Shown one piece after another: positions 47,133 through 56,462 of a stretch of DNA of 64,000 bases. The stretch covers positions 1-64,000 of the forward strand of contig NZ_SELS01000001.1 in the NCBI RefSeq assembly GCF_004197395.1, in the 5' to 3' direction. Source of the stretch: Paraburkholderia sp. UYCP14C (lineage in GTDB: Bacteria > Pseudomonadota > Gammaproteobacteria > Burkholderiales > Burkholderiaceae). Positions within the stretch are counted from its first letter, which is position 1. Every line of letters begins with the position of its first letter. Both the position numbers and the translations under genes were made by a program. The notes beneath the pieces are model-generated. The model made no database searches, was not told where the DNA came from, and was given only the letters and a program-made list of their open reading frames with translations.

Positions 47133-47675
47133 TGCTTTCCCCGGATTCTATTGAATTTGTGTTGAAGCAAAAAAATCGAAAGCATGAAGCCGCGTTGGCC
47201 CGCGCGACCCGAAGAAATGTCCGCCGGTAGCGGAAAAACCTTCCTGAACCTCTACTGTGTCGGAAAAAACCGGCAGCTTCTTCTCGCCAAGGTTAAATCC
47301 CCGACGGTTTGAAAAGAATACTGCTGTCAAACTTCACGTTCCGTTAGCTGCCGCACCGACTTCGTTCGACAGCCTGAAAGGTAAAGATAAATCGTTGTCG
47401 GGACGCAAAGGATAATCGGTGCGCGGTGATTCAAGTTGTAAAAATGCAGCGTGTCGGCTTATTTAGCCCAATTCGCATGCCAAACGCTTATCGGACACAC
47501 ATTAGGCGCATGAATTTATGACGGCCATGTGGTAACCGCAATGACACGAGCGTGGTTAAGCGAGCGTATCGGGAATTGCGGGCAAATGACCGGAAACAGG
47601 TGAAAGGAGACCGGACGCGGCCAACGGATCGGTCAGCCGGGCGCGCCGGCCTTGCGCCGGCACGTGATCAGGTGC
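47133..47675. other. Lower-GC intergenic region
   Basis: 543 bases, visibly poorer in GC than the neighbours between about 47140 and 47540. I find no gene; open frames are short, without ribosome-binding sites. It could hold promoters or an H-NS-bound segment. Confidence 0.5.
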
Positions 47676-47942
47676 TTACTTCGCGCCCGCGCGGCAGGCG
47701 TAGATCAGGCTCGACGTGCCGCCCTCGCTCGACTGGCGCACGACGTCGAACGCGCCGTTGCAACTGGCGGCCGCCTGTTGCGAGCACGAGTCGGAACCGA
47801 CCGGGCATTGCACGAGCGTGGTCGCGCGGCCATCCGACAGGAACAGCGGCGCGCTGCTGCTGCAACCGCCCAGCGCGACGATCGCGCCGACGGCCAGCAT
47901 GACGCTCGAGCGGCGAGCGAAGAAGGACAAGCTGCGTTTCAT
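47676..47942 (-). CDS. Small lipoprotein, 88 residues
   Basis: ATG at 47942, with GGGG eight bases upstream. A basic N-terminus and hydrophobic segment (VMLAVGAIVALGGC) end in the lipobox LGGC followed by SSS, so the mature protein is a lipid-anchored exported protein of about 60 residues. Mature-part Cys residues (VQCPVGSDSC, ASCNGAFD, YACRAGAK) suggest two disulfides. I do not recognise a family. It lies 103 bases downstream of the sigma-54 activator gene on the same strand. Confidence 0.82.
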   Translation of the reverse strand: MKRSLSFFARRSSVMLAVGAIVALGGCSSSAPLFLSDGRATTLVQCPVGSDSCSQQAAASCNGAFDVVRQSSEGGTSSLIYACRAGAK

Positions 47943-48045
47943 GGAGACCCCGATCACGTCTTGTTTTTCGATCTCGCGATTGTGCCACGCGGCCCTTGCG
48001 CTGCGTCAGTTCGCGCGGCGCGGCCGGCCGGGAGGGCGCCGCGCG

Positions 48046-49509
<1,464 letters not shown>

Positions 49510-49547
49510 GCTGTCGCTGTCTCCGCTTATCGTTTTGACTGCATCAA

Positions 49548-49583
49548 TCTCAATTAGTGGACGAATTTATCTCCAAATTGAGA
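49548..49583. promoter_or_regulatory. Candidate enhancer site (inverted repeat) for the sigma-54 activator
   Basis: Perfect dyad TCTCAATT (49548-49555) and AATTGAGA (49576-49583), 20 bases apart, about 170-200 bases upstream of the -24/-12 promoter, the usual distance for an enhancer-binding site. It is close to the activator's own start, so autoregulation is possible. Confidence 0.5.
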
Positions 49584-49749
49584 CACCCGACAGGCCTTAT
49601 GCATCATGACTTACCCTGGTTTCCGGTTATCTTCGCCAGATTGAAGTCCCGTTTCAGAGACGCTTGAGTACAATCCGCCAACGTTGCCCCGGCCGCCGTT
49701 GTACGGCCGAGCCAGGCACCACGGCACTTCAGCGGCAAAACGCAATGTG

Positions 49750-49765
49750 TGGCATGGAACCTGCG
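49750..49765 (+). promoter_or_regulatory. Sigma-54 (-24/-12) promoter of the GntP permease gene
   Basis: TGGCATG-GAAC-CTGCG at 49750-49765 keeps GG and GC exactly ten bases apart, as in the consensus TGGCACG-N4-TTGCW, with three mismatches. It lies about 70 bases before the permease ATG, and the divergent gene encodes a sigma-54 activator. Confidence 0.65.
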
Positions 49766-49835
49766 TTCCGACCCCGCCGCGCCGTCGCTCGATCAGGACG
49801 GCAAATGTGTAGAACAACCAGGCTATGGAGACTCA

Positions 49836-51236
49836 ATGACCTTTCTCATCGTTATCGCCGCGCTGGCGTTTCTGATGTTCGCCGCGTATCGCGGCTACAG
49901 CGTGATCCTGTTCGCGCCGATCGCGGCGCTCGCCGCCGTCCTGCTCACCGAGCCCGCCGCCGTCGCGCCGGTCTTCACGAGCATCTTCATGGACAAGATG
50001 GTCGGCTTCGTGAAACTGTACTTCCCGGTGTTTCTGCTCGGCGCCGTATTCGGCAAGGTGATCGAGCTGTCGGGCTTCTCGGAATCGATCGTCGCCGCGG
50101 CGATCCGCTATATCGGTCGCTCGCGCGCAAACGCGGTGATCGTCGCGGTGTGCGCGCTGCTCACCTACGGCGGGGTGTCGCTGTTCGTCGTCGTGTTCGC
50201 GGTCTACCCGTTCGCGGCCGAGCTGTATCGCCAGAGCAACATTCCGAAGCGGCTGATGCCCGGCGCGATCGCGCTCGGCGCGTTCTCGTTCACGATGGAC
50301 TCGCTGCCCGGCACGCCGCAGATCCAGAACATCATCCCGACGACGTTCTTCAAGACCACCTCGTGGGCCGCGCCGACGCTCGGCGTGCTCGGCTCGGTGT
50401 TCATCATCGTGGTCGGTCTGTCGTATCTGGAATGGCGCCGCCGCGCCGCGATGGCGACCGGCGAGGGTTACGGCACCGAACTCGTCAATGAGCCGGAGCG
50501 CGTCGAATCGAAGCAGTTGCCGCATCCGCTGCTGGCAATCGCTCCGCTCTTCGTGGTCGGCGTCTCGAACTTCCTGCTGACGCGCTGGATTCCGACCTGG
50601 TACGGCCCGACCTTCACGGTCACGCCGGACATCCTGCCGGGGCTGCACGCGCCGGTCGAAACGAGCGTCAAGGCTCTCGTGGGCATTTGGGCCGTGCTGG
50701 GCGCGCTGCTGCTCGGCATCGTGGTGGTCGTCGTGACGGCGTTCGGTCGCGTCAGCCAGCGCTTCGCGGTCGGCACCAAGGCGGCGGTGGCGGGCGCGCT
50801 GCTGGCGTCGCTCAATACCGCGTCGGAATATGGCTTCGGCGGTGTGATCGCGGCGCTGCCGGGCTTTCTGGTCGTCAGCAATGCGCTGAAGAGCATTCCG
50901 AATCCGCTCGTCAACGCCGCGGTGTCGGTCAGCACGCTCGCGGGCATCACGGGTTCGGCATCGGGCGGTATGAGCATTGCGCTCGCCGCGATGTCTGATA
51001 CGTTCATCAAGGGTGCGCAGGCCGCGAATATTCCGCTCGAGGTGCTGCATCGCGTGGTCGCGATGGCGAGCGGCGGCATGGATACGCTGCCGCACAACGG
51101 CGCGGTGATTACGCTGCTCGCCGTGACGGGTCTCACGCATCGGCAGTCGTATCGCGACATCTTCGCGGTCACGGTGATCAAGACGCTCGCGGTGTTCTTC
51201 GTGATCGCGGTGTACTACGCGACCGGCCTCGTGTGA
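49836..51236 (+). CDS. GntP-family permease
   Basis: 466 residues from ATG at 49836, with GGAG at 49827-49830. A polytopic membrane protein with about 12 helices in the Gnt/citrate/hydroxybutyrate carrier style: LTYGGVSLFVVVFAVYPFAAELY, FTMDSLPGTPQIQNIIPTTFF, NTASEYGFGGVIAALPGFLVV, ITGSASGGMSIALAAMSD and SGGMDTLPHNGAVITLLAVTGLTH. The family moves gluconate and similar hydroxyacids, with some members linked to 3-hydroxybutyrate. The likely substrate is a short hydroxyacid, sensed by the divergent sigma-54 activator. A terminator follows. Confidence 0.93.
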   Translation: MTFLIVIAALAFLMFAAYRGYSVILFAPIAALAAVLLTEPAAVAPVFTSIFMDKMVGFVKLYFPVFLLGAVFGKVIELSGFSESIVAAAIRYIGRSRANAVIVAVCALLTYGGVSLFVVVFAVYPFAAELYRQSNIPKRLMPGAIALGAFSFTMDSLPGTPQIQNIIPTTFFKTTSWAAPTLGVLGSVFIIVVGLSYLEWRRRAAMATGEGYGTELVNEPERVESKQLPHPLLAIAPLFVVGVSNFLLTRWIPTWYGPTFTVTPDILPGLHAPVETSVKALVGIWAVLGALLLGIVVVVVTAFGRVSQRFAVGTKAAVAGALLASLNTASEYGFGGVIAALPGFLVVSNALKSIPNPLVNAAVSVSTLAGITGSASGGMSIALAAMSDTFIKGAQAANIPLEVLHRVVAMASGGMDTLPHNGAVITLLAVTGLTHRQSYRDIFAVTVIKTLAVFFVIAVYYATGLV

Positions 51237-51878
51237 ACGCCGAATCGGAAAACTGTACTTTTATCTGATAGATCCGCATTACTCCCACCTCGACAGCCCG
51301 CCAACGAAGCACGAGGATGTAGTTGTCAGCGCCCAATCGTTGCAAGGGCAGGCTGACCCGAGTAACAACGGCGTTTAACGGCCCGTCCCTATCCGGACGG
51401 GCTATTTTTTTGCGCGCGCGATGCGTGCGCGAAAGGTGAGGGAATCCGGGAGCCTGCAAAGCCAACGACGGCGTACGTGGCGACGGCGGCCGCCGCGGAC
51501 GTCCCCATTTGCGCGAGCGGATTGCCCTATCCCCGCGCAGCGAGCCCGTGGCATGCACATCGATGGAGCGGTGACTCGCGCGGCCGCGCGGCGCATGGGC
51601 CGCCGACCGCTTCCTAGCCCGCGCCCGCGTCACCCGCATGACAAAACCCGAACGCACTTCGCGCCGCCGTGGGGCATGAAAAATGCGTCCGTCGCGGCGA
51701 GGAGTCGCGTTAAACTGGTCGCACGCTCCGCAACCGCGCATGCGCCAGCGGCGGCGTCACACTCGACTAAAACCCGGGCGAGACGGAGGCAGACGCAACA
51801 CGGCTCGACGACGCGGCAGACGGCACGCCGTCCGCCCCGTACAATGGTTCCATCACCAACGCAACAAGGACAACTTCG
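51237..51878. other. Intergenic region after the GntP permease gene
   Basis: 642 bases, containing the permease terminator and a loose copy of the dispersed repeat (AAAGGTGAGGGAATCCGGGA, 51433-51452). No gene is seen in the rest. Confidence 0.5.
51381..51411 (+). terminator. Intrinsic terminator after the GntP permease gene
   Basis: GC-rich stem GCCCGTCC/GGACGGGC (51381-51388 and 51395-51402) followed by TATTTTTTT. Confidence 0.92.
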
Positions 51879-52130
51879 ATGCGCATCACCGGGTCCTCCG
51901 GGTCAATGGCCCTGCTCACCGAATACGACGACGCAACGGCGCGCGAACTTCGCTCGCTGCGCCTCGAATCGACCGAAGACGGCAAAGGCATCCTGCTGAT
52001 CGAGGTCGATGAGCGCAAGCCGGGCATACATCGCGAAGTGCGCTACGAAATTACGCCCGCGGAGCTGATCGCCGCGATCCGCGCGCATGGCGCCGAGTTG
52101 CCGGGCGAGCAGCACAATCACCGTCAGTGA
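51879..52130 (+). CDS. Small protein, 83 residues, unknown function
   Basis: ATG at 51879, with AAGGA at 51866-51870. The product is acidic and cytoplasmic, with alternating strand-like segments (GILLIEVDERKPGIHREVRYEITPAELIAAIRAHG). I do not recognise a family. The good ribosome-binding site and composition like its neighbours support it. It stands alone between two gene-free regions. Confidence 0.75.
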   Translation: MRITGSSGSMALLTEYDDATARELRSLRLESTEDGKGILLIEVDERKPGIHREVRYEITPAELIAAIRAHGAELPGEQHNHRQ

Positions 52131-52538
52131 ACCAGGCGCGCGGCGGCCGTGATCGTCGCGTGACTCGTCAGCCTCTCGCGCCCGCTGCGTCGCACTTCGA
52201 CGCGTCAGCGCGAGATTATTCGCATTGGGCGCGCCTGCGCGCGTCGCCCCGCTCCCGTTTGTTCCGCTCACGCCGCTAATCCCCACATTTCTACGGGTTT
52301 TTGCAAGCGCTTGCGCGCGCCTTGCCGTGTACGCTTGCGCGTCCTTCAGCACGTTGTCACAAGCGGTTGCCACCCTTGTATTTCGGGCAATGCCACCACA
52401 TATGGCGACTTGTTCGCAGGCGGACGACGAGCCAATTTTCGGGCCGGTTGCACGTCTCGAAAATACGTCCATAATCCTTGCATTCCCCTTTGCATTCCTT
52501 ACCACGCTGCGCCCGCAAGGGCCGCGGATGTTAAACCG
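52131..52538. other. Gene-free region upstream of the VTT-rhodanese gene
   Basis: 408 bases. Open frames here are short and Ala/Arg/Cys rich with no ribosome-binding site. The downstream gene's promoter should lie here, but I cannot place it. Confidence 0.45.
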
Positions 52539-53531
52539 ATGCTACATGACCTCGTCGAGCAATACGGACCGGCGCTCGTCTTCCTCAACGTGCTGGCCGC
52601 CGCGCTAGGGCTGCCGGTACCGGCCATGCCGTCGCTCGTGCTGTTCGGCGCGATGGCCGCGATGCACCCCGGCTCGGTCGGCACACAGTTGTTGCCGGTC
52701 CTCGTGCTGTCCATCTTCGCAACGCTGATCGGCGACAGCGCCTGGTACCTCGCGGGCCGCATCTACGGCGGCAACACGCTGAAGACGATCTGCCGGCTGT
52801 CGCTGTCGCGTGACACCTGCGTGAAAAAGACCGAGCGCTTCTTCGGCCGCTGGGGCGTGCGCGTGCTCGCGGTCGCCAAGTTCGTGCCGGGGCTGTCGAT
52901 CGTGTCGATCCCGATGGCCGGTGCGATGGGCACGCGCTATCGCACCTTCCTCAGCTATGACGGTGTCGGCGCCGCGCTGTGGTCCGGCACCGGGCTCATC
53001 ATCGGCGCGCTGTTCGCGCGGCAGATCGACATGCTGTTCGCGATCGCCGGTCGGCTCGGGCGCACGGCGGCGCTCGTCGTCGTCGCGTTGCTGGTGCTGT
53101 ACGCGCTGTACCGGTGGATCCGGCGTCGCCAGTTGATCGCGAAGCTCGCGTCCGCGCGCATCGAGGTCGACGAACTCGCGACGCTGTACGCGGCCGGCGA
53201 GGCGCCGGTCGTGTTCGACATTCGTTCAGAGGAGAAGCGCAAGCTCGATCCGTTCGTGATTCCAGGCGCACAATTCGCGGACGAACGGCAACTCGACGAC
53301 ATCGTCGCCACCTACCCGCACGATCAGAAGCTGGTGATCTACTGCTCGTGCCCGAATGAGATTTCCGCAGCATGGATGGCCAAGCAGCTCAACGAAGCCG
53401 GCTTCTCCGACGTGCTGCCGCTGCGTGGCGGCATGGAAGCCTGGCGCGACTCGGGCAAGACGGTCGATTCGCTGCCCGAGACGTCGCGGCCGGAAGTCGC
53501 GGTCGACGACATCGCGCCCAAAGCCGTCTAG
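52539..53531 (+). CDS. VTT/DedA-type membrane domain fused to a rhodanese domain
   Basis: 330 residues from ATG at 52539. The N-terminal 200 residues are a DedA/VTT membrane domain: FLNVLAAALGLPVPAMPSLVLFGAMAA, a GDSAWYLAGRIYG segment, and the signature FVPGLSIVSIPMAGAMGTRYRTFLSYDGVGAALWS. A basic linker (YRWIRRRQLIAKLASARI) leads to a C-terminal rhodanese domain of about 110 residues (PVVFDIRSEEKRKLDPFVIPGAQ, LPLRGGMEAWRDSG). The catalytic loop is YCSCPNEISA, with two Cys separated by one residue instead of the usual CxxxxR. DedA proteins move lipid carriers; the tethered rhodanese could transfer sulfur or sense redox. It lies 120 bases before the CNB-reductase gene. Confidence 0.9.
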   Translation: MLHDLVEQYGPALVFLNVLAAALGLPVPAMPSLVLFGAMAAMHPGSVGTQLLPVLVLSIFATLIGDSAWYLAGRIYGGNTLKTICRLSLSRDTCVKKTERFFGRWGVRVLAVAKFVPGLSIVSIPMAGAMGTRYRTFLSYDGVGAALWSGTGLIIGALFARQIDMLFAIAGRLGRTAALVVVALLVLYALYRWIRRRQLIAKLASARIEVDELATLYAAGEAPVVFDIRSEEKRKLDPFVIPGAQFADERQLDDIVATYPHDQKLVIYCSCPNEISAAWMAKQLNEAGFSDVLPLRGGMEAWRDSGKTVDSLPETSRPEVAVDDIAPKAV

Positions 53532-53651
53532 CTGGAATGAGCGGCGGCATCGTCCGCCTCTGAAGCGCGCGGCACGGCTCGCCCCGGCGTGCGAGCGCGC
53601 ATCGCGTTGCCTCCCGTTCAATCGTGCAATGAACATCGAAGGAGCGGTTCA

Positions 53652-55397
53652 ATGCTTTCGACTCAGGACGTTCCGACTCAAGAGGTTTCGACTCAAGAGG
53701 TGCCAGGACAGCAGGGAGTCGTCGCCGACGCGCCGTACTCGTCGCTGTCGACGCGCTTGCACCAGATGTTTCCCGAGCTCACTTGCGCGGAGATCGATCG
53801 GCTGCGCCGCTTCGGCGAGACCGGTCGCTGGAAGTCCGGCGAGCTGCTGTTCGAAACCGGGCACCGCGGCCCCGGCATGTTCGTGGTGCTCGAAGGACGC
53901 GTGAAGGTCTATCAGCGTGACGGCATCGGCCGCGAGCACGTAATCAGCGAGCGCGGCGCCGGGCATTTCCTGGCCGAAGTCGGGCAGCTGTCGGGCAAGC
54001 CCTCGCTCGTGAACGGCGTTGCAATCGGCGCCGTCGAAGCGCTGCTGATTCCGCCCGACCGCTTGCGCGCGCTGATCGTCGCCGAAGCCGAACTCGGCGA
54101 GCGCATCATGCGCGCGCTGATTCTGCGGCGCGTGTCGCTGATCGAAAAGGGCGCGGGCGGGCCCATTCTGATCGGCAGTAGCAATGACGCGCGGCTCGTG
54201 ATGCTTCAAGGCTTCCTGTCGCGCAACGGCCATCCGCATTCGGTGATCGATGAACGCGACGAAGACGCACTGCGTCTGATCGAGCAGTTCGCCGCGCAGC
54301 GCGAGGACCTGCCGCTCGTGATCTGCCCGGACGGCTCGGTGCTGCGTCATCCGAGCATGCCGGAACTTGCCACTCGCTTAGGGCTGCTGCCCGATCTCGA
54401 CGACACGTACGTGTACGACGTCGCGATCGTCGGCGCGGGGCCGGCGGGACTTGCCGCCGCGGTGTACGCGGCCTCCGAAGGACTTTCGGCAATCGTGCTC
54501 GACAGCCGCGCGCCGGGCGGCCAGGCGGGCGCGAGCTCGCGCATCGAAAACTATCTCGGCTTTCCGACCGGCATCTCGGGCCAGGCGCTCGCCGGCCGCG
54601 CCTTCGTGCAGGCGCAGAAGTTCGGCGCGCACGTCGCGATTCCGGTCAGCGTGCAGGCGCTGCATTGCGGGCAGTCGCCGTATCGGCTCGAAACGAAATG
54701 CGGCGGCCACATCAGCGCGCGGGCGATCGTGATCGCGAGCGGCGCCGTGTACCGGCGCCCGAACCTCGAAGGACTCGAGCGCTTCGACGGACGCGGCGTC
54801 TACTACTGGGCGTCGCCGGTCGAGGCGAAGCTATGCAAGCGCCAGGAGGTGGTGCTGGTGGGTGGCGGCAATTCGGCGGGCCAGGCGATCGTCTATCTGG
54901 CGACGCACGCGGCCAAGGTTCACGTGCTGATCCGCCGCAGCGGTTTCGAGGCGACGATGTCGCGCTATCTGATCGACCGCATCCGCTCGCTGCCGAACGT
55001 GTTCGTGCATACGAATTCGGAAGTCGGCCGCCTCGAAGGCGATGAGGACGGGCTCGTGTCGGTCGCGTTGAAGAAGCCGCTACCCGATGGTGTCGATCAC
55101 TTCGACACGCGGCATCTGTTTCTCTTCACCGGTGCGGACCCGAACACCGAATGGCTGCGCACCTGCGGTGTGCAACTCGACGCGAAAGGCTTCGTGCTGA
55201 CCGGCATCAGTGCGGACGGCTCGGCCACCGCGTGCGATCTCGGAACGACGGTCGAAGGCGTCTATGCGATCGGCGACGCGCGCGCAGGGTCGACGAAACG
55301 CGTCGCCGCGGCGGTCGGCGAAGGCGCGGCCGTGGTCGCGCAGATTCACCAGTTGCTGGCGCAGACGAGCGGGGAAGCGGTGGCGCTCGGGGCGTGA
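53652..55397 (+). CDS. Cyclic-nucleotide-binding domain fused to a thioredoxin-reductase-like flavoprotein
   Basis: 581 residues from ATG at 53652, with AAGGAG 8-13 bases upstream. The N-terminus carries a repeated peptide (TQDVP, TQEVS, TQEVP). Residues about 35-150 are a CNB/Crp-like domain (GELLFETGHRGPGMFVVLEGRVKVYQ). Residues 170-245 are a short alpha/beta domain with only one Cys. From about 256 there is a thioredoxin-reductase-like module: GAGPAGLAAAVYA (FAD), APGGQAGASSRIENYLGFP, VVLVGGGNSAGQAIVYLA (NADPH) and GVYAIGDAR. The CxxC redox motif normally before the NADPH domain is missing; the region reads GVYYWASPVEAKLC. So it is probably a NAD(P)H oxidase or ferredoxin/quinone reductase with a sensory input. 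Confidence 0.9.
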   Translation: MLSTQDVPTQEVSTQEVPGQQGVVADAPYSSLSTRLHQMFPELTCAEIDRLRRFGETGRWKSGELLFETGHRGPGMFVVLEGRVKVYQRDGIGREHVISERGAGHFLAEVGQLSGKPSLVNGVAIGAVEALLIPPDRLRALIVAEAELGERIMRALILRRVSLIEKGAGGPILIGSSNDARLVMLQGFLSRNGHPHSVIDERDEDALRLIEQFAAQREDLPLVICPDGSVLRHPSMPELATRLGLLPDLDDTYVYDVAIVGAGPAGLAAAVYAASEGLSAIVLDSRAPGGQAGASSRIENYLGFPTGISGQALAGRAFVQAQKFGAHVAIPVSVQALHCGQSPYRLETKCGGHISARAIVIASGAVYRRPNLEGLERFDGRGVYYWASPVEAKLCKRQEVVLVGGGNSAGQAIVYLATHAAKVHVLIRRSGFEATMSRYLIDRIRSLPNVFVHTNSEVGRLEGDEDGLVSVALKKPLPDGVDHFDTRHLFLFTGADPNTEWLRTCGVQLDAKGFVLTGISADGSATACDLGTTVEGVYAIGDARAGSTKRVAAAVGEGAAVVAQIHQLLAQTSGEAVALGA

Positions 55398-55441
55398 GCG
55401 TCGGTGCGATCTTCAACGCATCGTCTTTTGCGCATCCGTCT

Positions 55442-56041
55442 TCAGTGCAACGCGGCCCACGCGAGCGACACCGAAAACACCCCGAGCACGATCGACGCGC
55501 CGCGCTGCACCGTCACCGGTTCGAGCCAACCGAGCCGGCCGCGGCCGAGCGCCGCGCCGAACGAGATCCACGCGAGCGCGATCGGCGCGGCGAGGCACGC
55601 GAACATCCCCATCGCGAGCAGATAAGCGGGCAGATGCATGAATGCGGCGGCCGGAAAGATCGTACCGCCGAACAGCAGCCCTTTCGGATTGAGCAAGGTC
55701 GCGACGAACAGCGTGCGCGCGTTGCCGGCGCGTTGCGTCGAGCCGGGCAGCGCAACCGCCGCGCGCCACATGTCGAGCGCAAGCCACGCGATATACGCGC
55801 TCGCGGCCACGCGCAGGAGCGACGGCAGCCACGGCCACGCTTGCGCCGCGTGCGCGAAGAAGCGTCCCCACGCGGAGATCGACACCAGATAGCCCGCCAG
55901 TTCGGCGGCGATCAGCGGCAGTGCGCGGTGCAGACCGTCGCGCAAACCTGCCGCGGCGAGTAGCGTGTTGGTGGGGCCGGGCGTCACCAGTACCACCACG
56001 ATGCCGGTGGCCAGCAACGCGATCTCGGTCGCAGAGAGCAT
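55442..56041 (-). CDS. LysE-family exporter
   Basis: 199 residues from ATG at 56041 (MLSATEIALLATGIVVVLVTPGPTN, the usual LysE/RhtB start with the PGP turn). Five to six membrane helices with ATLLNPKGLLFGGTIFP in the middle, a LysE family hallmark. It exports amino acids or related metabolites; the substrate is unknown. No ribosome-binding site can exist in the usual place, because a terminator with a seven-T run ends directly at the base before the start codon. It is on the minus strand behind the 85-residue gene. Confidence 0.88.
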   Translation of the reverse strand: MLSATEIALLATGIVVVLVTPGPTNTLLAAAGLRDGLHRALPLIAAELAGYLVSISAWGRFFAHAAQAWPWLPSLLRVAASAYIAWLALDMWRAAVALPGSTQRAGNARTLFVATLLNPKGLLFGGTIFPAAAFMHLPAYLLAMGMFACLAAPIALAWISFGAALGRGRLGWLEPVTVQRGASIVLGVFSVSLAWAALH

Positions 56042-56077
56042 AAAAAAAGCGCACGGTGAATTACACGGTGCGCTTTT
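56042..56077 (-). terminator. Terminator abutting the LysE start codon
   Basis: Inverted repeat AAAAGCGCAC/GTGCGCTTTT (56045-56054 and 56068-56077) with an inner GTG/CAC pairing. On the minus strand it runs into TTTTTTT, ending at 56042, one base before the LysE ATG. It follows the 85-residue gene by 31 bases, so it should stop that transcript just before lysE. Confidence 0.88.
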
Positions 56078-56108
56078 GTATCACAGACGGCACGATGGCT
56101 GCGCCGAA

Positions 56109-56366
56109 TCAGCGGTCCAGCTTCGCGCGCAACTCGCGCGCGGCCTCCAGCAGTCCTTCGTAACCCGAACGCGCGTGCTCCGGCAGATCGGGATCGCCGA
56201 CCAGCGCGCCGAGCGTTTCGATCAGACTGTACACAATGCCTTTCGCCGCGCCCGACGCAATGCCGCCTGACGACACCTGCTGATCGACGTGACTGAGCGC
56301 GGCGTCGAGCTGCTCGATCTCGGGACGATCGTCGGAGGGCGGCTTGGGAGAAACGTCTTGCGTCAT
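56109..56366 (-). CDS. Small protein, 85 residues, unknown function
   Basis: ATG at 56366, with AAGGAGCG upstream (spacing about 11). The product is cytoplasmic, with a disordered N-terminus (TQDVSPKPPSDDRP) and a helical hairpin-like rest (EQLDAALSHVDQQVSSGGIASGAAKGIVYSLIETLGALV, split by a Gly/Ser-rich turn). The hydrophobic GIVYSLIETLGALVG segment is too short and polar to be a clear membrane helix. I do not recognise a family. It is followed by a terminator that separates it from lysE. Confidence 0.75.
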   Translation of the reverse strand: MTQDVSPKPPSDDRPEIEQLDAALSHVDQQVSSGGIASGAAKGIVYSLIETLGALVGDPDLPEHARSGYEGLLEAARELRAKLDR

Positions 56367-56462
56367 GATCGAACATCGCTCCTTTTAAGTGCATCGGTAA
56401 AGGTTGTTATATACCGATCGTGCGCCGCCGTCTATTCGTGTTCGGCGCGACGACGATCCACG

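Larger units (their letters stand above)
49510..49835. other. Divergent regulatory region between activator and permease genes
   Basis: 326 bases holding the sigma-54 promoter and the candidate enhancer site described separately. The activator's own promoter, on the minus strand, is not evident. Confidence 0.6.

Noticed and set aside
47645-47663. GCGCCGGC direct/inverted repeat as a terminator
   Set aside because: It is short, has no T-run, and such GC palindromes are frequent in this DNA.
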